Shown: positions 1-16,200 of the stretch, piece after piece | How positions within the stretch are numbered: the first letter of the stretch is position 1 | How the letters are laid out: the number at the start of each line of letters is the position of its first letter | Source: Pegea sp. RAD2-039 | Taxonomy: Eukaryota; Chordata; Thaliacea; Salpida; Salpidae | Reading direction: 5' to 3' | Assembly: GCA_034620365.1 (NCBI GenBank) | Contig: JAQGEQ010000263.1 | Span: forward strand, 868,001 to 932,000 | DNA length: 64,000 nucleotides | Program-made: the position numbers and the translations under genes | The notes under the pieces: generated by a model | Seen by the model: the letters and a program-made list of their open reading frames with translations, nothing else | The model's database searches: none | Told to the model about the DNA's origin: nothing

Positions 1-708
1 AATCGACGAAATTAAAAAGAGTTGTGGAGTTTCAAGATTTGTATCTAAAGAAAAAAGAGATGAAGCTATTGAACCAAGCTCTGGTGGTAATAGTGTTTCA
101 AAAAAAATACAAGAAGTAGTTTGTTGATTGAAAGTGAAAGCATGAAGAAGAAAGACATTAATGTAGAAATAAAGAAGAAGAATAAACGTAAATCTACTGT
201 CGAAAAAACTGATGTTTCCACAAAGAAACTGCGACTAGATGCAAATCAAAACTTGTCGAAGAAATCTTCTTCAAAAGCTTCGGGTGAAAACAGTAAGCAA
301 AAACCAAGTGACAAAAGTTCTTTGAAACGAAAAAGAAGAAGTTTTGAAGTAAGATCAAGTAAAAGTGGATCTTTCTTCACTAACCCTTCTTCGGTGTCAT
401 CTGTGTCGATTTTTGCTCAAGAAGATTTTGACTTTTCACTGTACCATGTACTGCGTCAAGCTTTTGAAGAAGAACTAAAAGCTTGTGAAGAACGGACTGA
501 AAAGTATGTTGCTGAGCAGGCCTTGATATTTGAACAAGGTCTTGATCAGGAGAAAGAATTGAATATTTTAGATTCAAACATTGGTGAAGTTCGAGTTGAG
601 GGTGAAAGTCAAAAGCAAGAAAAAATGAAAAAAGTCCAGAAGCCATCTGAAGAGAAGCCAAAAGTGTCTTTCTGGAGATGGCTTCTTAATAAATTTTACG
701 GAAAGTAA
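1..708 (+). pseudogene. Damaged copy of the Lys/Ser-rich gene, left part outside window
   Basis: This is a near-identical copy of the last exon of the gene at 4,406-6,391 (positions 1-790 match about 5,690-6,480). Compared with that copy, one G is missing near position 117, so the frame inherited from upstream runs into a stop at 132-134. The downstream frame, read from the ATG at 142, is still fully open to the TAA at 706-708 and ends in the same aromatic and basic tail (SFWRWLLNKFYGK). The missing base argues for a pseudogene, although a shorter protein started at 142 cannot be excluded. The protein family is not recognised. An AATAAA lies near 770. Confidence 0.55.
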
Positions 709-2770
709 TTGATGCATAGTTGTAAACTGTTTTCGAGTCAGTTTGTAAACGTTTGTAGATACTGTTGTAAATAAAACGAAAAAATCAAACTTCGTATTTA
801 CATTCATTTTAAAATAAACATTCTCAAAACTGTCAAGAAGTTACATCTTGATAGTACTTGTTAGGAGCTTTAAAAATGATCAGACTGATTAAACAAGATC
901 AAATCTGATTTTGAGAGTATTATTTGTTTTCAACTTTCTTGTTTAGGTTGTTAGATGTTGAAAGTATTGTACATTGCTTTTAATAATATGTAAGCTTCTA
1001 ATATAAGATCGGCAAGAGGAAGAGTGTTGTTGTCTGAGAGATCAGATTTGTACCTTCTAACCGCGCGTCGCTTGTTTATATTTGCAAACAATATTATTGC
1101 GGACACAAATTCATTGAATCTTCAGTCAGAACGATATTTAATAAGCTTTGAAAGCAGTCATTATAGAACATCTGCTTCAGCAGATCGAAGAATCGTGAAC
1201 TGTAGTTGACCCAACAAAAGTAACCAAATTTAGAATTAATAAAATCAGACAAAGTAATAAAGTGCAACATCCCAAAAGTGGCTAGCCAGGTAGCGAAGGT
1301 TGTGAAGAGTTTGGAGAAATACTGTTAAGTCTGTGCTAAATGGGTTTATTGAAGCCAGAAAAATGAAAAATTCTGACAATATCAGTCGAAAAGATGGGTT
1401 CTTTGAGTACTATAACTACAAGAACGCTATGCTGATACAGTTGATTCATAACTGCATCTGCAAAGGTACAGAGATGTACAAAAGAAGGGTTGCGACAGTT
1501 CTCGTCGTAAAAGCTTTCTTTTTGTGAATCGTGTAAATATTGATTTAAATATAACAAAGAAATCAAACTGATTATTTCTGTTTTATTTAAGTGAGAGTAA
1601 TATTTATCTATAATTTATTTATGAGCAATACAACGTTTGATAATCTTATTCTGGTTGTTCCCATTCTACAGATTCAACAAAGTTTGTATTTTGTGAGTGT
1701 AGTTCCAATTATTTGCAACACAGCTTAAACAGGAGCAGTGAAATTAGAGATGAATTCCCACGATTTGATGCACAGGATGATTTAGAGGTAGCGTTAGAGG
1801 AACGTTCCAGATGCCACAAGTGAAAAAAGTAGTTCTCAAACTATACAACAGTAATCATAGTAATTAGTAATTACATAGAATGTTCATAATACAAAGGAGA
1901 AAAGAATTAAATGAATTGCCTACAATGTTAAGCAAGAATGTACTTCTGTAGTTGTTGGAATCGAACCTTGTTTGTGTACAACGTTGTGATGTTTGCACCC
2001 CGCATGTTTAGTAGAATATTTCCTTCTCTTTAGCATTTGATCAAACACTAGACCTTTCCCTTAACGTTTAATTAAGATATCGTAGAGAAAATATAGAAAG
2101 CAAGTTGTAGGTTGCTTCAATAGGCCTGGTGGTCTGCCTGCTGCATTCGTAGAACCTAATGTATGAAACTGCTTTGATGAGTTCTTTTCCAGTTGGTTTG
2201 CAATCTAGATTATGTATGACTGGTAGTCGTTCCATTTTATCCAGCGTGGTGTTGGTCACGGTTGTTTTTTTGAGGGCAAGGGTGTGAAAAGTATTCAACC
2301 CAGCTATATAGTGGCTCATCTTTATTGTAGAAGATTTCAAAGAAGGTTTTGAACAGTTTGTTGGTCTAGTTGCAGTGCTTATTCCATCGTAAACGGATTT
2401 ATCGTCATCTATTGCTGCTACAGCTTTGATTTTTATATTGCTTTTGCAAGGACAAAACTAATTTGCATCTTTTCTTGCAGCTCTACCAAATGTCTTTTAA
2501 GCTTTGTGCAGATAACCAAGAGTTGTTGGGGTGGGTTCGTGATGTTGTTGACATGAGCATGACACTTCAGCTCATCGAGAGGCAGTAACGTGTCGACGTC
2601 TCTTTCGAATCAGTTCTTGCTGCTATAATAATAATGCTACCAGACATAGAAGCTGCTATGAGTAATCTTTCTTAAAGCTTCCAGTACGCTGTCGTATATC
2701 TTAAGCTTTATAATAGACCAAGACATAGAAGCAGTGGTGTCTGTTGATGATGTTAGCTAGATGATGAATG
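709..2770. other. Spacer with no supported gene
   Basis: This stretch holds no reading frame I can assign. Scattered short open frames occur, the longest being 90 codons on the minus strand at 2,068-2,340. None has a recognisable domain or splice context. A tRNA T-arm-like string (minus strand, 1,957-1,967) has no supporting clover-leaf. Base composition is less AT-extreme than in the deserts further right, so old decayed coding sequence is possible. Confidence 0.5.
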
Positions 2771-2774
2771 TTAT

Positions 2775-3520
2775 CTTGGCATCATTAAGTGGAAACAAAT
2801 AAGATTACGTGGCTTTTAAAGTATCATGATGACGTAAAAACAACTAAAATATAAATATGTAGCAATAAACAAATGATTTCTTCTACATATTTGTTTGCTT
2901 ACGACAGCGTCAAGTTGATTTAAATATTAAATAAATGTTTAAATCCGACGAAAAACTTTTCAGAACTTCTTTCTGTTACAAAAAGAAGAGAAATTTTGAT
3001 TAAAATCAAACTGACTTTGTCAGTTCTCCAAAAAATAATAAAAATAATAGTTTGATAGATGATAAACAATAGAAAAATTCATCCTATTTATAACAACGTT
3101 TTAGTCTGGTGTTTATGGGCGCACTTAAAATTGATAATAAATATTAATACAAATTTTAAATGTGATTAAACTGACTAATTTAAATAGCAACTGTGCTTGC
3201 AGACTCATACAAACCCTTCTGTAAACTCATTTAAGTTAAAAACTCAGTAGAGTTTAAAAGAATTGGACTGGACGAACGATTAACTAATTTATGATTGCTT
3301 AAATAAGAATAATTCAGTTATTTGTACCTTTTTAGATTGTTTCTTCTTCTTAATAGGATATTTTTTTGAGTTGCTTTGCGTCAACTCGCTCAATACAGTC
3401 GACCATGAAGTTGAGTTCTTCGCCAAAGATTTCGCTTTTTTAGTTTTTGCCCTTTTTTTAAACTGTCAGCAAAAGTTTTGTAAACAAAAAATCCTTGATG
3501 TAAAAGTAGATTTTGAAAGC
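2775..3520 (-). repeat. Left arm of 0.75 kb inverted repeat (antisense copy of exon 2 region)
   Basis: Read on the minus strand, this segment repeats 4,540-5,300 with only scattered differences. It contains the end of intron 1, exon 2 and the first part of intron 2 of the Lys/Ser-rich gene. The antisense exon 2 copy lies at about 3,335-3,440, including the motif for STSWSTVLSELTQSNSKK. The two arms are separated by about 1 kb. The arm probably remains from an oppositely oriented member of the same gene family. Confidence 0.85.
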
Positions 3521-3865
3521 AGAAGAGACATTTAAAGCATTCTATTGCCGGATCTTCACCAGAGCAAATTTTATTGCAGGGTTGGCAATTGCCATTGCAA
3601 GCTTGTTTTGATGAAGTTGTTTGTGAAATAAATTGTTTCTTATTTTTATCAGGAATATCTTTATATTTGATCGTAAGGTCTTGGCAGTTTTATTTGGATA
3701 TACCAAAGTTTGTAAGAAAGATTTTTAGTGTCACTAACCACTTAAACAATATATATTATATATATAATCTACAAATAACTTCCTAGAAATAAGTTTATCA
3801 CAACTTATAAGCACTTATTCAAATAGAAAATAATCTATAACCTGAAACTTATTGAATTAGATGTT
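3520..3865 (-). mobile_element. Reversed 5' fragment of the CR1/L2-like LINE
   Basis: The reverse complement of this segment follows the LINE at 11,840-12,150: first the 5' untranslated region, then the start of ORF1 with its cysteine-rich finger (the frame giving the CNKICSGEDQ region). Matching is clear but the reading frame is broken. The fragment abuts the inner end of the left inverted-repeat arm, so it may mark one breakpoint of that rearrangement. Its 5' end coincides with the 5' end inferred for the copy at 11.84 kb, which helps to define the element's true start. Confidence 0.75.
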
Positions 3866-4099
3866 ATCAATCATTTAAACAGCAATCGTAATAATAAATA
3901 ATATAAAAAGCTAATCCAACAAAACTTAAATAGTTATGCTTTACTTGAATTGGTATATATAATCAAATGTAGTGATAAGCAGGGGTAGAAATCCTGTTAA
4001 AATTAAAAAAATACTTTTGAATCCCTACTTGTATTATTTTCTACATTTAATTTCAACTATTCACAATCTCAAAAAACTTGTTTGTATTATATAAGTTCC

Positions 4100-4335
4100 A
4101 ACCAAGTTTTTGTAAGATATGAAAATAATTTAACTTGAATTAGATTAAATTAAAAATGACAAAATTGTAAAAAGTCGAAATAGTTCATTAAACGGAGGCT
4201 AATATACAAAACTATAAGAATAGTGACGTAATAATCATACCATCAACTCTTCATCGACTTGTTAATTTCATTTAACAATTTATTGATCGGAAGTTATTTC
4301 AAAGTGATTTATTTTCAAACTTTTTTCTTATTACG
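4100..4335 (+). promoter_or_regulatory. Repeated upstream block of the Lys/Ser-rich gene
   Basis: This AT-rich block directly precedes the intact Lys/Ser-rich gene and recurs, diverged, at 6,632-6,845. The most constant part is the right end, including the strings ttatttcaaagtgattta and ttttcaaactttttt. Position upstream of the first ATG and conservation between copies suggest a promoter, but no experimentally known element was recognised. A TATA-like string (gaatatataa) follows near 4,345. Confidence 0.4.
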
Positions 4336-4405
4336 ATTATAACTGAATATATAATTGTTTATTTTCGGCTATTTCTCTAACTACATCTTCTCAATAAGAA
4401 GAACA

Positions 4406-6391
4406 ATGGCTAAAGCAAGAATTTTGCAAAATACAAAAGCAAAATTGAACTATGCATCTGTAGTTCGTAGATGGAGACGAAACAAACATAACCAAAAGAT
4501 AAAGTTGCTGAAACAGGTACTAGCACTTAATAATCAATTAAAATATTTCAAAATCCACTTTTACATCAAGGATATTTTGTTTACAAAACTTTTTCTGACA
4601 GTTTATAAAAATGGCAACAACTAGAAAAGCGAAACCTTTGGCGAAGAATTCAACTTCATGGTCGACTGTATTGAGCGAGTTGACGCAAAGCAACTCAAAA
4701 AAAGCTCCTATTAAGAAGAAGAAACAATCTAAAAAGGTACAAATAACTGAATTATTCTTATTTAAGCAATCATAAATTAGTTAATCGTTCATCCAGTCCA
4801 ATTCTTTTAAACTCTACTGAGTTTTTAACTTAAATGAGTTTACAGAAGGGTTTGTATGAGTCTGCAAGCACAGTTGCTATTTAAATTAGCCTGTTCAATC
4901 ACATTTAAAATTTGTATTAATATTTATTCTAAATTTTAAGTGTGCCCATAAACACCAGACTAAAACGTTGTTATAAATAGGATGAATTTTTCTATTTTTT
5001 ATCATCTATCAAACTATTATTTTTATTATTTTTTGGAGAACTGACAAAGTCAGTTTGATTTTATTCAAAACTTCTCGTCTTTTTGTAACATAAAGAAGTT
5101 CTGAAAAGTTGTTCGTCGGATTTAAATATTTTATTAATATTTAAATCAACTTGACGCTGTCGTAAGCAAACTAATATGTAGAAGAAATCATTTGTTTGTT
5201 GCTTCATATTTAGGTTCTAGTGGTTATTACGTCATCATGATACTTTAAAAACCACGTAATCTTATTTGTTTCCACTTGATGATACCATGATGACATTAAT
5301 GATGTTAAAAGCCCTCCTTTGCATTTATTGTAATAAATAAGTTAATAATGCTTAGTTTGAAATAAATCTTTTGTAAAAAAAAAGTTGAAAAACACTAGTA
5401 CATAGTTTAATAGATCTACAAGTATTTGATATTCATAATATTAGAAGCATTTAACCCTGGAAAAAATTTTTCTTAATAAGTTAAGTTGAAACTAATTAAT
5501 ATTTTTCTTACTACACAGCAAAAAAAGAATGGTAAAAATCAGACAGTCAGCAGAGATCCACAAAAAAAAGAAGATCGAAATGAAACGAGCAGTTTGTGTT
5601 CTTGGATTACATTGAAGAGTCAAAAAGAAGCAACAACCTCACCCAATTTGACTCTTCAACTAAACAAGTCACAACTAATGATAATTGAAGAAATGAAAAA
5701 GAGTTGTGGAGTTTCAAGATTTGTATCTAAAGAAAAAAGAGATGAAGCTATTGAACCAAGCTCTGGTGGTAATAGTGTTTCAAAAAAAATACAAGAAGGT
5801 AGTTTGTTGATTAAAAGTGAAAGCATGAAGAAGAAAGACATTAATGTAGAAATAAAGAAGAAGAATAAACGTAAATCTACTGTCGAAAAAACTGATGTTT
5901 CCACAAAGAAACTGCGACTAGATGCAAATCAAAACTTGTCGAAGAAATCTTCTTCAAAAGCTTCGGGTGAAAACAGTAAGCAAAAACCAAGTGACAAAAG
6001 TTCTTTTAAACGAAAAAGAAGAAGTTTTGAAGTAAGATCAAGTAAAAGTGGATCATTCTTCACTAACCCATCTTCGGTGTCATCTGTGTCGATTTTTGCT
6101 CAAGAAGATTTTGACTCTTCACTGTACCATGTACTGCGTCAAACTTTTGAAGAAGAACTAAAAGCTTGTGAAGAACGGACTGAAAAGTATGTTGCTGAGC
6201 AGGCCTTGATATTTGAACAAGGTCTTGATCAGGAGAAAGAATTGAATAATTTATGTTCAAATATTGGTGAAGTTCGAGTTGAGGGTGAAAGTCAAAAGCA
6301 AGGAAAAATGAAAAAAGTCCAGAAGTCATCTGAAGAGAAGCCAAAAGTGTCTTTCTGGAGATGGCTTCTTAATAAATGTTACAGAAAGTAA
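4406..6391 (+). CDS. Lys/Ser-rich putative nuclear protein, intact copy
   Basis: Unrecognised gene. The proposed exons are 4,406-4,516, 4,602-4,736 and 5,519-6,391, all joined in phase 0 by GT-AG introns and giving 372 residues. The short first exon encodes a basic segment with RRWRRNKHNQK. Exon 2 has its own ATG at 4,611, so a start there is an alternative. The long last exon is very rich in Lys, Ser and Glu, with clustered basic stretches that look like nuclear localisation signals (KKKNKRKS, FKRKRRS). An acidic, probably helical segment follows (EEELKACEERTEKYVAEQ), then a C-terminal aromatic/basic tail with SFWRWLLNK. There is no signal peptide or membrane helix. AATAAA lies at 6,453. A second, damaged copy is at the left edge, so this is a local tandem family. 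Chromatin or RNA binding is plausible from composition only; no function can be assigned. Confidence 0.6.
4540..5300 (+). repeat. Right arm of 0.75 kb inverted repeat
   Basis: This is the partner of the left arm at 2,775-3,520 and contains exon 2 (4,602-4,736) plus flanking intron sequence of the Lys/Ser-rich gene. The arm ends fade at about 4,540 (inner) and 5,300 (outer, near the tacgtcatcatgatac string). A transcript that read through both arms could fold into a long hairpin; the annotated gene contains only this arm. Confidence 0.85.
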
Positions 6392-6631
6392 TTGGTGCAT
6401 AGATGTAAACTGTTTTCGAGTCAGTTTATGAAAGTCTGTAGATACTGTTGTCAATAAATTTAAAAAATCTAACTTCGTATTTTTATTCATTTGATTAAAG
6501 CGTAGATTATTTTTTCCTTTTTCATAAAGTTACTTTCGTTAGAAACGTTAGCAATTATAATAATCAGGAAAGAAAATGTGGCTGAAACTTAAAACCAAGA
6601 ATGCTTAAATTTAAAAATCCTCGACTAACCA

Positions 6632-6845
6632 ACCAAGTTTTTGTAAAAATTGAACATAATTCAATCTGTTAGAGAAATGACAAAATTGTAAAAAGTCAAA
6701 TTATTGTGAAGCTAATTTTTAAAAATACCAGAATAGTGACGATATAACAATATCAAATCTTCTTTACTTGTTATTCTCATTTTACAATTTATTGATCGAA
6801 AGTTATTTCAAAGTGATTTATTTTCAAACTTTTTTCATATTACGA
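6632..6845 (+). repeat. Second copy of the upstream block, without a following gene
   Basis: This is a diverged copy of 4,100-4,335, lying about 240 bp after the stop codon of the intact Lys/Ser-rich gene. It is in the same orientation, as expected if another family member once followed. No exon 1 or exon 2 of the family is found downstream before the PARG gene, so the next unit has been lost or replaced. The region 6,846-7,660 holds only short open frames (for example 83 codons on the minus strand at 7,081-7,332) that I cannot assign. Confidence 0.7.
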
Positions 6846-7664
6846 AATATTAATGAAAAATTATCAAGTTTCAGAATGAAAATAAATAACATCTTAGGGA
6901 TTTAGTTTCAAATCACGATTAAATAAATAATCAGTTAAAGTATTATGGCTATCAAAAAGAGTTTGAAATATTATATTATTATTTCGGCAATTCTTTTGTA
7001 GAACAGCTCCATATTTCTCAAATCTATATAATCAAAATATACCCAAATTTCTCTAATCTGTCAGAGACACAAAAATGACCTTAAACAAATTGCAGTATAT
7101 GGATTTGAAGAACTTTGTTTCCGAGGTGATTGTGGGGAAAGAGATCAAATAAAACCTGATTAGGAGAGTTTGAAACTTCTGATAGATCTTCAGCCCCTTT
7201 TAAATTCAAGGCGTTGCAGAGAACTACGGCACTTTTTTGGCTTATAAAGATGAGTTTATAAATTTTTAGATAAGGTCTATTAATTTTCCATGAGAAAAGA
7301 GAGAGGTGGGTTCGATATGAAATGTGAATCATGGTGGAGAAATAAAATTGGTTATTGCAATTTGAAATGGATATCTAGAACCACTTTGCTATATCTATTA
7401 TGTTGAAAGTAGTTAACAAGTTGGTTTACAGACAGAAATTGCACCCAGATATTGGAAACTGACTACCACTCTCTATCAACATCTCTATAAAGATCTTTCT
7501 AAGGATCATCTATCTACGATGATAAGAATAACTGAATTTCAAGAATGAGACAAAAAGCAAGATACAACGAGTATTATTTGAGAGAAACACACACTGGATT
7601 TGCTTATCAATTTTTTGTTCGACATTTGGTGAAAATACACTTTAAATAAATTCACAGTACAAAT

Positions 7665-7670
7665 TTTATT
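7665..7670 (-). terminator. Poly(A) signal of PARG
   Basis: AATAAA on the minus strand about 95 bases past the PARG stop codon, the first such hexamer seen downstream. Confidence 0.5.
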
Positions 7671-7764
7671 GTGTCTAAACCATGTGACATCCTGTATTGT
7701 GACAAGTCTTCTTCTTAACGAGTATAAACGGTTTAAATCCAAAGGAAATTAAAAAAAAATTCTT

Positions 7765-11772
<4,008 letters not shown>

Positions 11773-11834
11773 CTAAAAATATAGTAAAATATTCATATTT
11801 TTACCATGATAGAGTTATGCAACTTTATGTTCTA

Positions 11835-13258
11835 AATTCTATTTGAATAAGTTTCAGGTTAAAGGTTATATTCTAATTGAATAAGTGCTTAAAAGTTGTG
11901 ATATAGTTATTCATAGGAAGTGATTCGTATAGTATATATATATTGTGATTGGTGACAGTAAAAATCTTTTACGCAAACTATGGTGGATCCACATAAAAGT
12001 GGCAAGACCTTACGGTCTGCTATAAAGAAAAATCCTGAAAAACCGACTTCATCAAAGCAAGATTGCAAATGGCAATCCTGCAATAAAATTTGTTCTGGTG
12101 AAGATCAGGTAATTAAATGCTTTAAATGTCTCTCCTGCTTTTGTCTCGCCTGTAGTGATGTGAGCAAGAAAATTTATATGTTTGATAAAAACCAGATGAA
12201 GCAAATGGGATTTAAATGGTTCTGCAATAAATGTAGAACCATGGACATAACAGCCCCCTTATCTAATTCTAATCAAAACCTATTATACGACATCAGCAAA
12301 TCTGTATCTGCTGAATTAGTAAAACTTAAATCAGAAATTGCCAAAGATGTTGCCAAGATCAATGAGAAAATTTCTAGTTTGTCTCAGTCAATATCTACGT
12401 TGATCAAAAAGAACCTTTTGCTCTGACATGCGATCACAATATGATTGAATTCAAGCTCCATCAAACTTTTTCTATGAACGTTAAAACTTCAAGCAGAAGG
12501 AATTTTTACTGTGGAAATTATAATGGTATTAACAAGTTTCTATCAGATATTGACTGGATTTCTAATTTCAACTCTTCCGAAGACATCAATACTATTTACT
12601 CAATGTTTACTAACATCGTTAAAGAGTCAATCGAAAAATTCATACCTTTCTACAGAGCCAACAAAAAACCACATTTGCCCAGATATTACAGAATTTACAA
12701 CATTTAAAAAACCTCATATATAAACAAACTAAAACAGACCCTTCCGTCAAATCTCTGTACAAAGATCTTTGTATAGTTTACAAGAAATCTATTTCTAATT
12801 TCTATTTGGGAAGAGAAAGTTTTATCTTCACCTAGCAAGAAAATGTTTTTGGGTTTCATAAATCGCAAGCTTAAGGCGAGATCTCAAATTCCTCCCCAAA
12901 TTGATAATAGCAACCAGCTTATGATGGAACCAGAAAATAAAGCTGAGTTGGTAAACAATCAATTTAATAGCGTTTTTATAACCGATGATGGCAATACTCC
13001 TCTCTCCTACTCTGACATTATAATATTGCTAACATTGTCATTTCTAAACTGTGATTTTTTTTCTCTTTCTTATATTATTAACATTCCATGTAATTGTTCA
13101 CTGTTATATGCTTTGAGTGATTTCGAAATACCATGTGTTACATCTTTTACTTTCTATATTTCTAACTTAATAAATGTTATTTGTGAAAATGTGTGTTAGC
13201 GAGAGGTGCTATTTTCAGATACCCTCCCTTCACATTTATTGAAATAAATAAAAAAAAA
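11835..13258 (+). mobile_element. Internally deleted CR1/L2-like LINE
   Basis: A non-LTR retrotransposon copy, antisense to PARG, upstream of the first PARG exon listed. In order it has a 5' region of about 140 bp, ORF1 (11,980-12,426), then a short piece of ORF2. That piece is the endonuclease/reverse-transcriptase linker at 12,441-13,015, with the family-typical FIPFYRANKKPHLP and a later MFLGFINRKLKARS stretch, broken by frameshifts. A conserved 3' tail ends in an AATAAA-type simple repeat at 13,235-13,258. The whole reverse-transcriptase core (FADD-type block) is missing, so the copy is internally deleted and dead. The same tail occurs at 39.5 and 58.4 kb, and the 5' end occurs reversed at 3.5 kb. 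Assignment to the CR1/L2 group rests on the zinc-finger/coiled-coil ORF1 and the microsatellite tail. Confidence 0.8.
11980..12426 (+). CDS. LINE ORF1: zinc finger plus coiled coil
   Basis: A 148-residue open frame within the LINE. Residues 29-84 carry a PHD/esterase-type LINE finger: Cys29, Cys34, Cys38, Cys47, Cys50, Cys53, Cys55, Cys58, then Cys81 and Cys84. Residues about 100-145 form a likely coiled coil (SAELVKLKSEIAKDVAKINE). This layout is known for ORF1 proteins of CR1-like elements, which bind the element's RNA. The frame ends just before the ORF2 remnant. It may be truncated at the C-terminus, because the deletion that removed the endonuclease begins close to the stop. Confidence 0.7.
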   Translation: MVDPHKSGKTLRSAIKKNPEKPTSSKQDCKWQSCNKICSGEDQVIKCFKCLSCFCLACSDVSKKIYMFDKNQMKQMGFKWFCNKCRTMDITAPLSNSNQNLLYDISKSVSAELVKLKSEIAKDVAKINEKISSLSQSISTLIKKNLLL

Positions 13259-16200
13259 TCACCTTTTTAAGTATTTATAAAAATATTTTAAAAAAACACT
13301 AAAATTGGATACACCTAGTCAGACTGAAAAAATCAGAAATATAATTAAATAATTTTTTGTCACACAAGAACAACAAAATTCACCTTATAATAACTTCATC
13401 TTTTATTAAATCTTTTTGATTTAAACCTATTAAAAATCATAGTATTAAAATCAGTTAGTCAAAAAATGTGATTTGAAATATACTTAATTAAATTTATATC
13501 ATGCATAAATACATACCTAAGTTTGCATTGTTTAATTCAAAATCATCTTGGTAACCAACAGTTATATCATTTTTAGTTTTCATTCTTTTCTACAATGAAT
13601 AAAAATTGAAAACTGCAAAAAACAACTTTAAAATTTTTACTAACATTTAAATGACTGTAGCTCATATTATTAATATTATTCTTATGTAAATTCCAGCAGA
13701 AAAATCAATTATTGTCTATTGTTATTTTTGTCTGCAAAAAAAATTCAAATAATTTCACATAATTTATGGATTAAAATGTATTTAAAAACTTATATTATAA
13801 ATATTGTATATAAAACTTGAACTTTATTTAAAACTATAAAATTTGAATATATAGTAAAGTTAAAAAGTTTTATGAAGTTAGTTTGAGTAAATCTTAAAAT
13901 ATAATGATTGATAAATCTTTTTATCTACAAAATTTTAAGTAAACGATTGAATAAAACTTATGTAAACAACTTAGAACTATAGATTTAGTTCAATAGACAG
14001 AAGAAATCTATAAGAGATACTTTTACTGGTTAGCAATAGAAAAAATGAATAAAAAGTAAATTATCAACCTCAAATCATTGTATTAGAACTTATTTTTCAA
14101 ATTAATTAATTTAACAAAATATTAATTAATTCAAACAATAAAATAATTAATCCAATTTTTAGGTTATAGTAATAACAAGTTAGTTCTAACCATAAACACT
14201 TTAAATCAAGAGCAATTCAAATAAATAACAAATATTGAAAAGATTAAACAAAATGTTCAAGAAAGTTTTTAAAAATATCTATGTAGCAAGGTTATAAGAA
14301 AAATATTTGTGATAAAATTACTGAGGTAATCAAATTTAAACAAGCAAATAATTTTTTTAAAATGCTAGCAGATAAGACAAGCCTTTCTCGTTATTATCTT
14401 AAATGGGTTTTAATTTTTAAGATTTAAACTTAAAAGAATATTTTGAAAAATTAGGCCTAAATATTAAAAGTTAAATACAATTTTCTTTAAAAGAAACAAA
14501 TTAGTGATTTAGTCTATTTTTTGAATCACTTTTCCCAGCTTTGAAAAATTTCATTACTATAACAGAAATTTTAACTTTTCATCAGACTCTAATTTTCTAA
14601 ATTTTAATTATTTCAAGATAATTTTTAGAGTACAAATTGATACAAGTAAGCTTTATATGGGTAGCTAAATTATTTTTTGCATCACATAGGATTTAAAAGA
14701 TCAAATATCTAAATATAAGATTTAATTATGTACTAATGCATTAAACGTGGGAATCGTAAAAGTATACCTTTTATATTATATTTAATAATTATTCTTCTTT
14801 TTATAATTTAGAAATCTTAAAAAGAAGCTTTTTTTTACTTTAATTGTACATTTAACCAAAAAAAAATAATATTTTAAAGTTATCACTAATTAAACTATTA
14901 TTTTATTAAAGTTTAATCTTGAGAATTATAAACGACCACTTAATCTTTTAGAGCAAATTATTTAGTCGAGAGTATCCTTCAAAAATGCTTTAGAAATATT
15001 GCTCAACAAACAAAGAATTTTAATATGTATAGGTGTCATTTTTCGGTATCGTTGTCATTAATATACTTATTATATTTGAAAAGTAAAACAATTTCTGTTT
15101 ACACCTCTTGCCATTAATCGACTACTTTTTCTAAAGATTTTTTTATAAATTAGGTCTTTTAAAAGATCTGTATTTTGTTTGTTTGTTTACAAACATAAAG
15201 ATCAAAGATTATAAACTCCTAAAAGTAATCAAATAATGTTTAAACTATGCTTTAGCTTTGATTAAATTGAAAACTTTTGTAAGCTTTTAGCTATCATTTT
15301 TATAATTTATTGAACACCTTTTGCTGTACTAAAAAATACTCTAGTAAAAATCAGAATTTTAGCTATAAAACCTTTGTTTACCAAAGCAACTGGTATACTT
15401 AAAGCACAATTTTAGTTATCAATTGGGCTTACTTATAATTAAAGTAAATAATTACAGCTGAATATGTTGGTTGATGCCTATGATAACCATTATATTATGC
15501 AGCAATTAACGAAAACTTATATAAATTGAATAAGAAAAGTGACAAAAAGAATAAAAGTGTGATAAAGCATTAAAAATATTAAAGTAAGATATCTGGCTGT
15601 TTTTTGTACGAATTAATAAAACATCAATTTCAGCATAATATGACTTTCAGCTTGTTTATATTGAAAGTGTAAGTCGATAAAAAACATTATTTGATTTTAT
15701 ACCAGTCTTATTCAATATATTATAACCTATTTTACTTTTTTTATTTCTAAGGAAAAAATTAAGTTTTTAATTCATTTAAAAAAAAAAGGTTTCTAATTTT
15801 ACTTTTGTGATTTAGTGAACAAGGTTCTTGACTTGAAAAAAAAGCAAATTTAAATTTACTTCTTATATTACTTCAACTCAAGAGCCGTGAAAATTATATT
15901 CTTTAAACAAAAATGTTCATCTATTTATAATTTTTCTCCATCTATTTTTATTACCCTTTGTTTTTTATCTTGAGAATATAAATTAATCCAGCTTTTAAGA
16001 ATAAATCTTTTACACCTGACTTTATTTTTTTACAAACTTAGCTTTTAATTAAAACGTTTAGATGTGAATAGCTTTATTCTTATATACGGAAAACGATTTT
16101 CAAACTGTCAAAAAAAACAGTTTTGATTTGACTATATGAATTTTAGTTTAGTAGATCAATTTTCTTATAAACTGTTATATGTACTTTCATACAACTTAAA

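Noticed and set aside
1941-2030. tRNA gene on the minus strand
   Set aside because: Only a T-arm-like GGTTCGATTCC (1,957-1,967) is present; no acceptor, D or anticodon stems could be paired.
2068-2340. 90-codon minus-strand protein
   Set aside because: No recognisable domain, and the surrounding frames are degenerate.
13520-13592. First exon of PARG
   Set aside because: Splice signals are good and an ATG is present, but its only open frame does not join in phase to 11,772; kept only as a possibility in the desert entry.
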